A DNA stretch of 32,754 bases from Dorea sp. CAG:317 (GTDB lineage Bacteria; Bacillota; Clostridia; Lachnospirales; Lachnospiraceae): positions 1 to 32,754 of the forward strand of contig FR892653.1 of NCBI GenBank assembly GCA_000433535.1. Direction: 5' to 3'. Position numbers and translations under genes: made by a program. Every line of letters starts with the position of its first letter. The first letter of the stretch is position 1. Of the stretch, positions 24,597 to 32,754 are shown one piece after another. The notes under the pieces are model-generated. The model was not told the origin of the DNA. It saw only the letters and a program-made list of their open reading frames with translations, and ran no database searches.

Positions 24597-27500
24597 ATGT
24601 CAAAAAGAACAGATATTCACAAAGTACTAATTATCGGTTCTGGCCCGATCATCATTGGACAGGCCTGCGAATTTGATTACTCTGGAACTCAGGCATGTAA
24701 AGCCTTGCGTAAACTTGGTTATGAGATTGTGCTGGTAAATTCTAATCCGGCTACTATTATGACTGATCCAGAAACTGCCGACGTCACTTATATCGAACCT
24801 CTGAATGTGGAGAGACTGGAACAGATTATTGCTAAAGAGCGTCCGGATGCGCTTCTTCCAAACCTTGGAGGACAATCTGGTCTGAATCTTTGTTCAGAGC
24901 TTGCACAGGCAGGTATTCTTGATAAATATAATGTAAAAGTTATTGGCGTACAGGTTGACGCGATCGAACGTGGTGAAGACCGTATCGAATTCAAGAAATC
25001 TATGGATGAGCTTGGTATTGATATGGCAAGAAGCCAGGTTGCATATTCTGTAGAGGAAGGTCTTGCAATCGCAGATGAGCTTGGTTATCCGGTTGTACTT
25101 CGTCCTGCTTACACAATGGGCGGCGCCGGCGGCGGACTTGTATATAATAAAGAAGAGTTAAAAACAGTTATGGCAAGAGGTCTTCAGGCTTCTTTAGTGG
25201 GACAGGTTCTTGTAGAAGAATCCATTCTTGGATGGGAAGAACTTGAACTTGAAGTTGTTCGTGATGAAGATGGTAATATGATTACTGTCTGCTTCATCGA
25301 GAACATCGATCCTCTTGGCGTTCACACTGGTGATTCCTTCTGTTCTGCTCCAATGCTTACGATTTCAGAAGAAGTTCAGCAGCGTTTACAGGAGAAATCC
25401 CACAAAGTCGTAGATTCTGTTAAAGTAATCGGTGGTTGTAACGTACAGTGGGCACACGATCCTAAGACAGACAGAGATATTATCATCGAGATCAACCCAA
25501 GAACTTCCCGTTCTTCCGCACTTGCTTCTAAAGCAACCGGTTTCCCGATTGCTTTGGTGTCTGCAATGCTTGCAGCAGGTCTTACTCTGAAGGACATTCC
25601 TTGCGGAAAATACGGAACTCTTGATAAATATGTTCCAAACGGAGACTACGTTGTAATCAAATTTGCTCGTTGGGCATTTGAGAAATTCAAAGGTGTTGAA
25701 GATAAACTCGGCACACAGATGCGTGCAGTCGGTGAAGTCATGAGTATCGGTAAGACTTATAAGGAAGCTTTCCAGAAGGCAATCCGAAGCCTTGAAACCG
25801 GTCGCTACGGACTCGGACATGCAAAAGATTTTGATACAAAATCAAAAGAAGAGCTTCTGAAAATGCTCATCACTCCATCCAGTGAACGTCACTTCATCAT
25901 GTACGAAGCACTGAGAAAAGGCGCAACTGTAGAAGAGATTAACGAGATCACAAAGGTGAAGACATGGTTCATCGAACAGATGAAAGAGCTGGTAGAAGAA
26001 GAGGAAGCTCTGATTGCCGGCAAAGGTTCACTTCCTTCTGACGATCAATTGATTGCCGCAAAGAAAGACGGATTCTCTGATAAATACTTAAGCCAGATCT
26101 TAGAGGTATCTGAGGATGAAATCAGAAACCACAGAATTGAACTTGGCGTTGAGGAAGCTTGGGAAGGTGTTCACGTAAGCGGAACCGAAGACAGAGCATA
26201 CTACTACTCCACTTACAACGCAGAAGATAAGAATCCTGTATCAAATGACAAACCGAAGATCATGATCCTCGGCGGCGGTCCAAACCGTATCGGACAGGGT
26301 ATTGAATTTGACTACTGCTGCGTACATGCTTCTTTAGCTCTTAAGAAGCTTGGCTTTGAGACAATCATCGTAAACTGTAACCCGGAAACAGTATCTACAG
26401 ACTACGATACTTCCGATAAGCTTTACTTTGAGCCATTAACACTGGAAGATGTATTAAGCATTTACAAGAAAGAAAAACCGGTCGGCGTTATCGCACAGTT
26501 CGGCGGACAGACTCCTCTGAACCTTGCTGCTGATCTTGAGAAAAACGGTGTGAAGATTCTCGGAACTTCCCCATCCATCATTGACCTTGCAGAAGACCGT
26601 GACCTCTTCCGTGAAATGATGGATAAGCTAGAGATTCCAATGCCAGAGTCAGGAATGGCTACTACTGTAGAAGAGGCTTTAGCTATCGCTACAAAAATCG
26701 GTTATCCTGTTATGGTACGTCCTTCTTATGTACTTGGCGGACGCGGAATGGAAGTTGTCTATGATGATGAAAGTCTGACAAATTACATGAAAGCAGCTGT
26801 CGGTGTAACACCGGATCGTCCGATCCTCATCGACCGTTTCTTAAATCATGCATTAGAATGTGAAGCAGACGCGATCAGTGACGGAACACATGCATTCGTT
26901 CCTGCCGTTATGGAGCATATCGAGCTTGCCGGCGTACATTCCGGTGACTCAGCATGTATCATTCCTTCTGCGCACATTTCCGAAGAAAATGTACAAACAA
27001 TCAAGGAATATACAAGAAAAATTGCAGAAGAAATGCATGTCAGAGGTCTTATGAACATGCAGTATGCAATTGAAAACGGAAAAGTATATGTACTGGAGGC
27101 AAATCCACGTGCATCCCGTACTGTTCCATTGGTATCTAAAGTATGTAACATCCGCATGGTACCATTAGCTACTGACATTATTACTTCCGAGATCACCGGA
27201 CGTCCATCTCCGGTTCCGAACTTAAAAGAACAGGAAATTCCTTACTTCGGCGTAAAAGAAGCTGTCTTCCCGTTCAATATGTTCCAGGAGGTAGACCCGA
27301 TCCTCGGACCGGAAATGCGTTCTACAGGAGAAGTTCTCGGATTATCTCCTTACTACGGAAAAGCTTTCTACAAAGCGCAGGAAGCAACACAGTCCAGACT
27401 GCCGCTTAGCGGAACCGTACTGATCTCCGTAAACCGCAAGGACAAAGCAGAAGTTGTAGAAGTTGCCCGCCAGTTTGCTGAAAATGGATTCAAGATCGTT

Positions 27501-27824
27501 GCGACAGAGACAACCTGCAAGCTCATCAACGAAGCTGGTATTCCGGCTGAAAGAGTGAATAAACTTCAGGAAGGTCGTCCAAACATTCTGGATCTTATTA
27601 CTAACGGTAAGATTGATCTGATCATCAACTCACCGGTTGGAAAAGACAGTATCCATGACGACAGCTATCTGCGTAAGTCAGCAATCAAAGCCAAGATTCC
27701 TTACATGACTACGATTGCCGCTGCAAAAGCAACTGCAAAAGGTATTCACAACGTTAAGAAACACGGTCTTGGTGATGTGCAGTCTCTTCAGGAATTGCAC
27801 GGTCTGATCAAAGATAAAGAATAA
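24597..27824 (+). CDS. carB: Carbamoyl-phosphate synthase large subunit
   Basis: Makes carbamoyl phosphate from bicarbonate, two ATP and ammonia for pyrimidine and arginine synthesis. The 1075-residue protein is full length, with two homologous ATP-grasp halves (about residues 1-400 and 550-935) joined by an oligomerisation region and ending with an MGS-like allosteric domain (about 936-1075). Each half starts with its nucleotide-binding motif (KVLIIGSGPIIIGQACEFDY, and MILGGGPNRIGQGIEFDY). AGGAGG lies six bases before the ATG. The glutaminase subunit carA, normally directly upstream, is absent; the preceding gene is cysK on the other strand. Confidence 0.96.
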   Translation: MSKRTDIHKVLIIGSGPIIIGQACEFDYSGTQACKALRKLGYEIVLVNSNPATIMTDPETADVTYIEPLNVERLEQIIAKERPDALLPNLGGQSGLNLCSELAQAGILDKYNVKVIGVQVDAIERGEDRIEFKKSMDELGIDMARSQVAYSVEEGLAIADELGYPVVLRPAYTMGGAGGGLVYNKEELKTVMARGLQASLVGQVLVEESILGWEELELEVVRDEDGNMITVCFIENIDPLGVHTGDSFCSAPMLTISEEVQQRLQEKSHKVVDSVKVIGGCNVQWAHDPKTDRDIIIEINPRTSRSSALASKATGFPIALVSAMLAAGLTLKDIPCGKYGTLDKYVPNGDYVVIKFARWAFEKFKGVEDKLGTQMRAVGEVMSIGKTYKEAFQKAIRSLETGRYGLGHAKDFDTKSKEELLKMLITPSSERHFIMYEALRKGATVEEINEITKVKTWFIEQMKELVEEEEALIAGKGSLPSDDQLIAAKKDGFSDKYLSQILEVSEDEIRNHRIELGVEEAWEGVHVSGTEDRAYYYSTYNAEDKNPVSNDKPKIMILGGGPNRIGQGIEFDYCCVHASLALKKLGFETIIVNCNPETVSTDYDTSDKLYFEPLTLEDVLSIYKKEKPVGVIAQFGGQTPLNLAADLEKNGVKILGTSPSIIDLAEDRDLFREMMDKLEIPMPESGMATTVEEALAIATKIGYPVMVRPSYVLGGRGMEVVYDDESLTNYMKAAVGVTPDRPILIDRFLNHALECEADAISDGTHAFVPAVMEHIELAGVHSGDSACIIPSAHISEENVQTIKEYTRKIAEEMHVRGLMNMQYAIENGKVYVLEANPRASRTVPLVSKVCNIRMVPLATDIITSEITGRPSPVPNLKEQEIPYFGVKEAVFPFNMFQEVDPILGPEMRSTGEVLGLSPYYGKAFYKAQEATQSRLPLSGTVLISVNRKDKAEVVEVARQFAENGFKIVATETTCKLINEAGIPAERVNKLQEGRPNILDLITNGKIDLIINSPVGKDSIHDDSYLRKSAIKAKIPYMTTIAAAKATAKGIHNVKKHGLGDVQSLQELHGLIKDKE

Positions 27825-27838
27825 AAGCAATCACAACA

Positions 27839-27871
27839 AACGGGACATAGCCTTGACGGCTATGTCCCGTT
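27839..27871. terminator. 14-bp hairpin between carB and the phosphoesterase gene
   Basis: AACGGGACATAGCC (27839-27852) pairs perfectly with GGCTATGTCCCGTT (27858-27871) around a five-base loop, between convergent genes. U-tracts are weak on both sides. Its core GGGACATAGCC is shared with repeat unit 1 at 4506-4527 and nearly shared with the hairpin after hypD. Confidence 0.7.
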
Positions 27872-27888
27872 ATCTTATATCGCTTCTT

Positions 27889-28509
27889 CTACGATATATG
27901 CTCTCTTACATTTTCATCTTCATATTCAAACACACAACGTTCATAGGCATTGATCACATGTGTCTCTTCATACTTATCATATCTCTTATGATCTCTTCCA
28001 TAGGACAAATGTACATGCCCGTGCAGGAAGAACCTTGGATGATATCTCTCCATTAATTTTCTAAACACTTGAAATCCCTGATGCGGAAGATCCCTTCCAT
28101 CATTTAACTCATACGCCGGAGCATGGGTGACAAGAATATCAAATCCTCTCCTTCTTAAAAGCTGAAACCAGAGTTTTCGGACTCTCCTTGCCATCTGTCC
28201 TTCTGTATACTGATAACATCCCTTTTTATAGCGCATGGAACCTCCAAGCCCAAGGATACGAATCCCTTTATATACGTATATCTTATCGTCAATACAAATA
28301 CATCCCTCCGGTGGCTTCTGTTCGTATTTATCATCATGATTTCCACATACATATAACACCGGAATAGATGTCAGCGTAGTCAAAAATGATAAATAATCTG
28401 CTGCCAGATCTCCACAGGAAATGATAAGATCAATTCCTTCAAACTTGCTTTTTTCAAAATAATCCCACAAATAAGGAGATTCTTTATCCGCAAGTACCAA
28501 TATCCTCAT
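27889..28509 (-). CDS. Metallophosphoesterase with variant first motif
   Basis: A 206-residue calcineurin-like phosphoesterase. Four of five metal motifs are normal: GD (33-34), GNHD (56-59), THAP (128-131) and GHVH (164-167). The first motif is LADKES, so the usual D-x-H reads D8-x-E10. Glutamate could still bind metal. No signal peptide is visible, so it should be cytoplasmic. The substrate may be a nucleic acid, cyclic nucleotide or phosphoprotein; sequence does not decide. It follows the ParB-BMP fusion gene by five bases and the two are almost certainly translated from one mRNA. Confidence 0.82.
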   Translation of the reverse strand: MRILVLADKESPYLWDYFEKSKFEGIDLIISCGDLAADYLSFLTTLTSIPVLYVCGNHDDKYEQKPPEGCICIDDKIYVYKGIRILGLGGSMRYKKGCYQYTEGQMARRVRKLWFQLLRRRGFDILVTHAPAYELNDGRDLPHQGFQVFRKLMERYHPRFFLHGHVHLSYGRDHKRYDKYEETHVINAYERCVFEYEDENVREHIS

Positions 28510-28514
28510 ATCAT

Positions 28515-30425
28515 TTAACCTTTCTTATTCTCAATTCCCTGTTGAAGAACCGTGGGGCGTACAGCTTCCAGAAGTTCATCGCTGGTCGGTATCTCCCCGA
28601 TCACATTATCCGCAAGCCAATCCATTGCCGCAATTTCTTCCGGGCTTAAAGTTCTGTCTGGGTCACTTTGAACCACATCTGTCTGCGAATACAGCACTCC
28701 GGAAAATGGATGGATCTCTTCTCTGGCGACAGACTTCTTTAACATTCGAATCAGCTGTTTTGTTCCTTCCGGCAGACTCTTAGAACATACCACATCAACA
28801 ACTTCCGCAGACATTCCCCACCAATAATTGATCGCCTTCTTCTCTATAGAATCGTCATCATACTTCCATGTTCCATTCATGATCGTGCGAATCAAACGCT
28901 CATAGAATCTTCCCCAGTGCCATAATGGCATTGCAAGATTCCTCGTTTCTTCCCCGTTCATACTATACAAACCAAACGCTCTGGAAGCCTCCTCCGGAAT
29001 TACCATATCCTTTCCGGAGATGCAGCCCGCACCAATCTTACGGATATTCTCATAGACATGCTGATCTTTTTTGGACGTCCAGTCCAGATAAATCTTGGCT
29101 CTGGGGTTCACCAAAGAAACTCCCCGCGCAAAAGCATTGATATCTGCAATCGTTCCATAGAGCGGAATATCTGCAAGATAAGAAATCTTATCATTTTCTG
29201 TCATAACGCCAGCAACTGCACCCATTACAAATTTTGCCTCATACATCCTTGCATAATAAGTGCGGATATAACGATGTGATGTATTCAAAGAGCAATTCAA
29301 AATACGAATCTGCGGATATGCAATTGCAGCTTTCACGCTTGCCTGCACAAAAGCCGGCGTTGTTGTTATGATCATATTACACTGCTTCTTAATCGCATCC
29401 TGAAGCACCTCATCAATGGTCTCATTTGTCACATTATCATAATAAATCGTCTGTACCTGCCCCTTAAACACCTGTTCCAAATGAAGCCTGCCAAGTTCGT
29501 GACTATATGTCCACGCAGAGATCCCCGCAGTCTTTTCATAAACAAATGCAATCTTAAGTTCTGTCATGCTGGACGGCAAAATCAACTTTAAGAAAGATGC
29601 TTTCTCCTTATTCGGATTCAGCTTTAAATCAATACTCTCTTCCTGCTCCAACAATTTGAAATCTTCACGATTCTTTGTAATAAGGTTCTTTAATTCCCTT
29701 GTCGTCATTTCGCAGACTGTGTCATATCCATATAGCATGATAAATGCCAAAAAAGCATCTCCCGGAGTAATCTTGATCTCTTCTCCGCCTTGCTGCTTAA
29801 ATTCAATAGAAAATCTTGTATATGTAGAACTAAAAAGCAGTCTGTCATCTTCACTCCACATTTCATCCGGCTTCTTTCCAACTGCTTTTTGAAGCTTCGG
29901 GAAGTTTCCCACTTCTGAAAACCAGATATAATTGACCTTACTGCATTCATAGAAGTCGAGAAATTCAAAATAAATTTTATTTTCTTTCTCCTCCGTGCGC
30001 TTCGGTATAATGCGGATCACTGTCCCCGGAATCGACACAGCATCGAAATATTTCATTACGCTGACGCGCTTATTCCCCTCCAAAATATAGAACTTATTCA
30101 TGTATTCATAAGCTTTGACCGGCTCTCGGATTCCTTCATTCAAATGGCTGGTACTAAGCTGTGCCCATTTTCTTGCAAATTCCGTAGTCTCACGCAAAAT
30201 CGGCATGAAATTCGCCGCAAACGCATTGCTTCTCCCCTCGGTCTTTGTTCCAACAATCTGATCGATCGGTATCTGAACTAATCCAAGCGGTATTTCCGAA
30301 AATGATCCTCTTGTCGGAAGGATATCATCCAACACCTCCAACATCGGATTCATACCGTGCATCATTCGGTATTGATATTCTTTTTTCCCCAGTTTATAAG
30401 CTTTGCTATAATCATCTAAAGACAT
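28515..30425 (-). CDS. Cytoplasmic fusion of ParB-like domain and BMP-type ligand-binding domain
   Basis: A 636-residue protein of unusual architecture. Residues about 45-140 resemble the ParB/sulfiredoxin-like fold (LVQIPIDQI, then KFYILEGNKRVSVMKYF in the place of the ParB nucleotide-binding box). A linker follows. Residues about 289-590 resemble BMP/PnrA-type substrate-binding proteins, which bind nucleosides (LKIAFVYEKTAGISAWTYSH, NMIITTTPAFVQA). There is no signal peptide or lipobox, so unlike normal BMP proteins this one stays inside the cell, and no ABC permease genes are near. I infer a ligand-sensing protein, perhaps for a nucleoside, acting with the downstream phosphoesterase. The start follows GGGGTAAC, a modest ribosome site. 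Confidence 0.75.
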   Translation of the reverse strand: MSLDDYSKAYKLGKKEYQYRMMHGMNPMLEVLDDILPTRGSFSEIPLGLVQIPIDQIVGTKTEGRSNAFAANFMPILRETTEFARKWAQLSTSHLNEGIREPVKAYEYMNKFYILEGNKRVSVMKYFDAVSIPGTVIRIIPKRTEEKENKIYFEFLDFYECSKVNYIWFSEVGNFPKLQKAVGKKPDEMWSEDDRLLFSSTYTRFSIEFKQQGGEEIKITPGDAFLAFIMLYGYDTVCEMTTRELKNLITKNREDFKLLEQEESIDLKLNPNKEKASFLKLILPSSMTELKIAFVYEKTAGISAWTYSHELGRLHLEQVFKGQVQTIYYDNVTNETIDEVLQDAIKKQCNMIITTTPAFVQASVKAAIAYPQIRILNCSLNTSHRYIRTYYARMYEAKFVMGAVAGVMTENDKISYLADIPLYGTIADINAFARGVSLVNPRAKIYLDWTSKKDQHVYENIRKIGAGCISGKDMVIPEEASRAFGLYSMNGEETRNLAMPLWHWGRFYERLIRTIMNGTWKYDDDSIEKKAINYWWGMSAEVVDVVCSKSLPEGTKQLIRMLKKSVAREEIHPFSGVLYSQTDVVQSDPDRTLSPEEIAAMDWLADNVIGEIPTSDELLEAVRPTVLQQGIENKKG

Positions 30426-30457
30426 ACGTTACCCCATAAAGATTAAAATTTTGATCG

Positions 30458-30524
30458 AGATAGAAATTGTATTTTCTATCTATTTATGCTACAGTATTAT
30501 AGTAACCGATTTACTCTATGAAAA
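30458..30524. promoter_or_regulatory. Overlapping divergent promoters with a 9-bp dyad
   Basis: Leftward: TTTTCA (30519-30524) and perfect TATAAT (30496-30501), 17 bp apart, for the ParB-BMP operon. Rightward: TTGTAT (30467-30472) and TACAGT (30490-30495), 17 bp apart, for the zinc-ribbon gene. The two -10 boxes are adjacent. A dyad with arms AGATAGAAA and TTTCTATCT (30458-30481) covers the rightward -35 and the leftward leader, so one bound protein could affect both genes. Confidence 0.6.
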
Positions 30525-30551
30525 CAACAATAACTTGAGGAGGAATATAAT

Positions 30552-31163
30552 ATGAAATTTTGCAGCAAATGCGGCGCCCCTTGTGACGACCATGCAAATG
30601 CGTGTCCAGAATGCGGTAATATGTTTTCACAAAATACAGCCGGACCGAATTCTGACAGTCAGAATACAAACAGCAACCCGAATATGAACGGTAATCCATA
30701 TAATACTGCTTATGGTAACGCAAATACAAACGGCAATCCGAACATGAACGGTAACCCGAATATGAATGGCAATCCATATATGAACAACACACCGAATATG
30801 AATCCATATCACGGTGTTACTGAAAGAAGTATTCCGCTTTGTATTTTATTTACAATCATCACTTGCGGAATCTACGGCATCTACTGGATGATCGTACTAA
30901 ATGATGAGATCAATCCACTGGCCGGAGAACCTCAGGCAACTTCCGGTGGAATGGTTCTTCTTCTTTCTTTTGTTACTTGCGGCATCTATGGATTATATTG
31001 GATGTACAAAATGGGAGAACGCTGCGACCGCATCAACGGCGGATCAGGTAATTCTAACATTCTGTTCCTTGTAATCGGTATTCTTGGCTTTGGCATTATC
31101 AACTACTGCCTGATGCAGGATACCCTCAACAAAGTAGCACGTTCACGCCGCGGAATGTACTAA
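30552..31163 (+). CDS. Zinc-ribbon, Asn-rich, DUF4234 membrane protein
   Basis: A 203-residue protein. Residues 1-24 form a zinc ribbon (Cys4, Cys7, Cys18, Cys21). Residues 40-86 are a low-complexity linker of NPNMNGNP-type repeats. Residues 90-203 hold a DUF4234-like membrane region with three hydrophobic helices and an internal duplication (ITCGIYGIYWM and VTCGIYGLYWM). Function unknown; the layout suggests a cytoplasmic zinc ribbon tethered to the membrane. GAGGAGG lies before the ATG. It is divergent from the ParB-BMP operon, with a clear terminator after it. Confidence 0.82.
   Translation: MKFCSKCGAPCDDHANACPECGNMFSQNTAGPNSDSQNTNSNPNMNGNPYNTAYGNANTNGNPNMNGNPNMNGNPYMNNTPNMNPYHGVTERSIPLCILFTIITCGIYGIYWMIVLNDEINPLAGEPQATSGGMVLLLSFVTCGIYGLYWMYKMGERCDRINGGSGNSNILFLVIGILGFGIINYCLMQDTLNKVARSRRGMY
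30669..30809 (+). repeat. Low-complexity Asn/Pro/Met-rich coding repeat
   Basis: An 18-bp unit coding for NGNPNM is repeated in tandem and in diverged form (residues 40-86 of the DUF4234 protein). Such in-frame repeats can change in copy number by slippage and make linkers of variable length. Confidence 0.75.
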
Positions 31164-31181
31164 AAAGCTTTCACAAAATTC

Positions 31182-31221
31182 AAAAGGATTATCACCATTT
31201 TCGATGTGTGATAATCCTTTT
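31182..31221. terminator. Bidirectional intrinsic terminator
   Basis: A 14-bp stem (31182-31195 with 31208-31221) and 12-base loop has a T-run on the plus side and AAAA/TTTT arms giving U-rich ends on both strands. It lies between the convergent DUF4234 and translation-factor genes and should serve both. Confidence 0.85.
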
Positions 31222-31224
31222 TTC

Positions 31225-32754
31225 TTAACTTTCTTCTGATGCAAAATCCTTTTCTTCTCCCAGACGAATCCGTTCCATCTGCTCTGCAAGTCCTTCTTCC
31301 ATATGATCAAAGAGATAATTCTTGCCGCCTCCATGACGGTTCAAATATTGCTCCCTAAGTTCCCTCTTCATAATCTCTACTTCTTCTTCCAGCTCTCTTG
31401 CCGAAATAAGGCTTGCCCCCTGACCAACCGTGATCACCTGCTCCACTCCGTCAGAGGTTGCAACTGTCACATGGTATTTCCTTCCGATCACATGAACAAC
31501 TTTTTCAATATACTGGTCTGCTGTTTCTGCTTCTTTCGTATATACAACATGAATATTATGATACTTTTGTATTTCCAGCCATGAGCCTTCCACCTTATAA
31601 GCGTCAAATACTAGAATCAGCGTACATTTCTTATACCCTTGATAGTTGCACATGATATCCATAAGCTTATTTCTTGCCGCTTCTATATTTTCTTTGGCAA
31701 GCTCTTTTAAATCTTCCCATGCAAAAATCACATTGTAGCCATCTACAAGCAAATATTCTGAAATCTCTTCACGCTTTTGTTCTTTTTTCTCTTTTTCGGA
31801 AATCACTCTTCGTGGGCCCGGCGCATTCTTTCGCTCGATCTTGCCATAAGTTCTGATAAAAATCTCTTCCAGCTCCTGCTCTTCCTGTCTGGAGAGTCCG
31901 GCGCTTTTTAATGCGCCATTATTGCCACTGTATGAACGGTCCGGTTTCTTTTCTTCGTCCTGCAATTCCCGTTTTCTGAGCTGACTTTCTATATGCATAT
32001 AATCCTGCACTTCATTCCACGGAACATAGAATCCTGCGCCATGGGAACAAAATACAGATCCTGTCGGATTCTCTGTATCACTCTGCGGATCATAGCCCGC
32101 TTCTTCTAAGACTTCTGCGGTATTATGGCATGGTGCATAGCCCTGAAATACGAAGCTCAAATCTCCCTGTCCTCTGGTATAATTTCTGACCTCTTTAGGA
32201 TAATCTCTCATCTCGGATACCGGTGCACTTCCTACAATAATACTCATCTCGCCTTCGGTCTCCGGTGGTGAAAATTGTCCATACATGCGCTGAATATCTG
32301 TAAGTGCACGCCCCACCATTTCTGCCGGAACCGTCAGGCGAAAGTCATAATATGGCTCCAGCAGCACAGATTCTGCCTGCATCAAGCCCTGCCGGACTGC
32401 CCGGTAAGTGGACTGACGAAAATCTCCGCCTTCGGTATGTTTCAAATGCGCGCGGCCTGCTGCCAGCGTAATCTTCATATCCGTAATCTCCGCTCCCATG
32501 AGCACACCTCGATGTGCTTTCTCCGACAAATGAGTAAGGATCAATCTCTGCCAGTTTCTGTCCAGTACATCTTCACTGCATATGCTGTCAAACACAAGCC
32601 CGCTTCCGGATGCTCCCGGTTCCATGATCAAATGTACCTCTGCATAATGACGAAGCGGTTCATAATGTCCCACACCTTCTACCGTATTTTTGATGGTTTC
32701 CTTATATACAATATTTCCACTGTCAAACGATACCTTCACGCCAAAGCGCTCTTC
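31225..32754 (-). CDS. EF-G/TetM-like translation factor fused to Rae1-type NYN ribonuclease (5' end outside window)
   Basis: The last ~509 codons of a larger gene; the frame stays open to the window edge, so the GTPase domain is not visible. Numbered from the Val codon at 32739, residues 1-125 match EF-G/TetM domain IV (VSFDSGNIVYKETI, EPGASGSGL) and 126-203 domain V (LLEPYYDFRLTVP, PVSEMRDYP). A charged linker (about 250-325) leads to an NYN/PIN-like domain at 328-465. This closely resembles B. subtilis Rae1/YacP, a ribosome-associated endonuclease: LLVDGYNVIFAW, LVFDAY, EAETADQYIE, VATSDGVEQ. Its acidic residues (Asp333, Asp379, Glu405, Asp408, Asp430) are present, so the nuclease looks active. 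Databases often name such proteins tetracycline-resistance protection proteins; the fusion argues for a translation-linked mRNA-cleavage role instead. Confidence 0.85.
   Translation of the reverse strand, partial: EERFGVKVSFDSGNIVYKETIKNTVEGVGHYEPLRHYAEVHLIMEPGASGSGLVFDSICSEDVLDRNWQRLILTHLSEKAHRGVLMGAEITDMKITLAAGRAHLKHTEGGDFRQSTYRAVRQGLMQAESVLLEPYYDFRLTVPAEMVGRALTDIQRMYGQFSPPETEGEMSIIVGSAPVSEMRDYPKEVRNYTRGQGDLSFVFQGYAPCHNTAEVLEEAGYDPQSDTENPTGSVFCSHGAGFYVPWNEVQDYMHIESQLRKRELQDEEKKPDRSYSGNNGALKSAGLSRQEEQELEEIFIRTYGKIERKNAPGPRRVISEKEKKEQKREEISEYLLVDGYNVIFAWEDLKELAKENIEAARNKLMDIMCNYQGYKKCTLILVFDAYKVEGSWLEIQKYHNIHVVYTKEAETADQYIEKVVHVIGRKYHVTVATSDGVEQVITVGQGASLISARELEEEVEIMKRELREQYLNRHGGGKNYLFDHMEEGLAEQMERIRLGEEKDFASEES

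Noticed and set aside
31225..32754. Tetracycline-resistance determinant
   Set aside because: Only TetM/EF-G-like domains IV-V are visible and they are fused to a nuclease domain; similarity alone does not support resistance.

Overview
The window looks like a chromosomal segment of a gut-type anaerobic Firmicute, most likely a Lachnospiraceae (Dorea, Ruminococcus, Blautia or Coprococcus relatives). The support is indirect: strict-anaerobe enzymes (anaerobic ribonucleotide reductase, a glycyl radical hydroxyproline dehydratase, Fe-S L-serine dehydratase), DUF4317 and DUF1848 proteins, strong AGGAGG ribosome binding sites, consensus sigma-A promoters and moderate GC. I cannot fix genus or species. 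There is no phage, insertion sequence, transposon or CRISPR array. The segment is compact core and near-core genome, and its interest lies in unusual domain architectures and intergenic signals.

Layout: 1-31 is the 5' end of a tRNA-Glu cut by the window edge. 273-4126 (minus) holds a TetR regulator, nrdG and nrdD; two NrdR boxes lie between nrdG and nrdD. An acylphosphatase follows at 4181-4456. 4601-7889 (minus) is a hypE-hypD operon predicted to dehydrate trans-4-hydroxyproline, with a strong promoter overlapped by two dyads. A DUF1848 protein (8013-8957), a YfcE-like phosphodiesterase (plus) and then nth, prdX, sdaAA and sdaAB (minus, 9612-12445) follow. 12540-13465 is a MATE exporter gene ruined by an internal deletion and frameshift. 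tRNA-Leu(CAG) at 13572-13654 has its own promoter and terminator. 13770-16897 (minus) is fliB, a ferredoxin-nitroreductase and DUF4317. 17059-20627 (plus) carries YitT, a half-size ABC exporter and an EamA permease.

20773-24291 (minus) carries guaA, a CofE-like ligase and cysK. This GuaA has lost almost all of its glutaminase domain, so it should use free ammonia. carB (24597-27824, plus) stands alone without carA. 27889-30425 (minus) is a two-gene operon of a cytoplasmic ParB-like/BMP fusion and a metallophosphoesterase, divergent from a zinc-ribbon DUF4234 membrane protein. The right edge cuts an EF-G/TetM-like translation factor fused to a Rae1 (YacP)-type NYN ribonuclease.

How the genes work together: NrdG activates NrdD for anaerobic dNTP synthesis, and HypE activates HypD to make pyrroline-5-carboxylate. 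SdaAA/SdaAB turn serine into pyruvate plus ammonia, and CysK uses a serine-derived precursor. The truncated GuaA and orphan CarB raise the possibility of ammonia-based nitrogen assimilation. The strongest candidates for undescribed biology are the translation-factor/nuclease fusion, the ParB-BMP/phosphoesterase pair and the glutaminase-less GuaA with its CofE-like partner.
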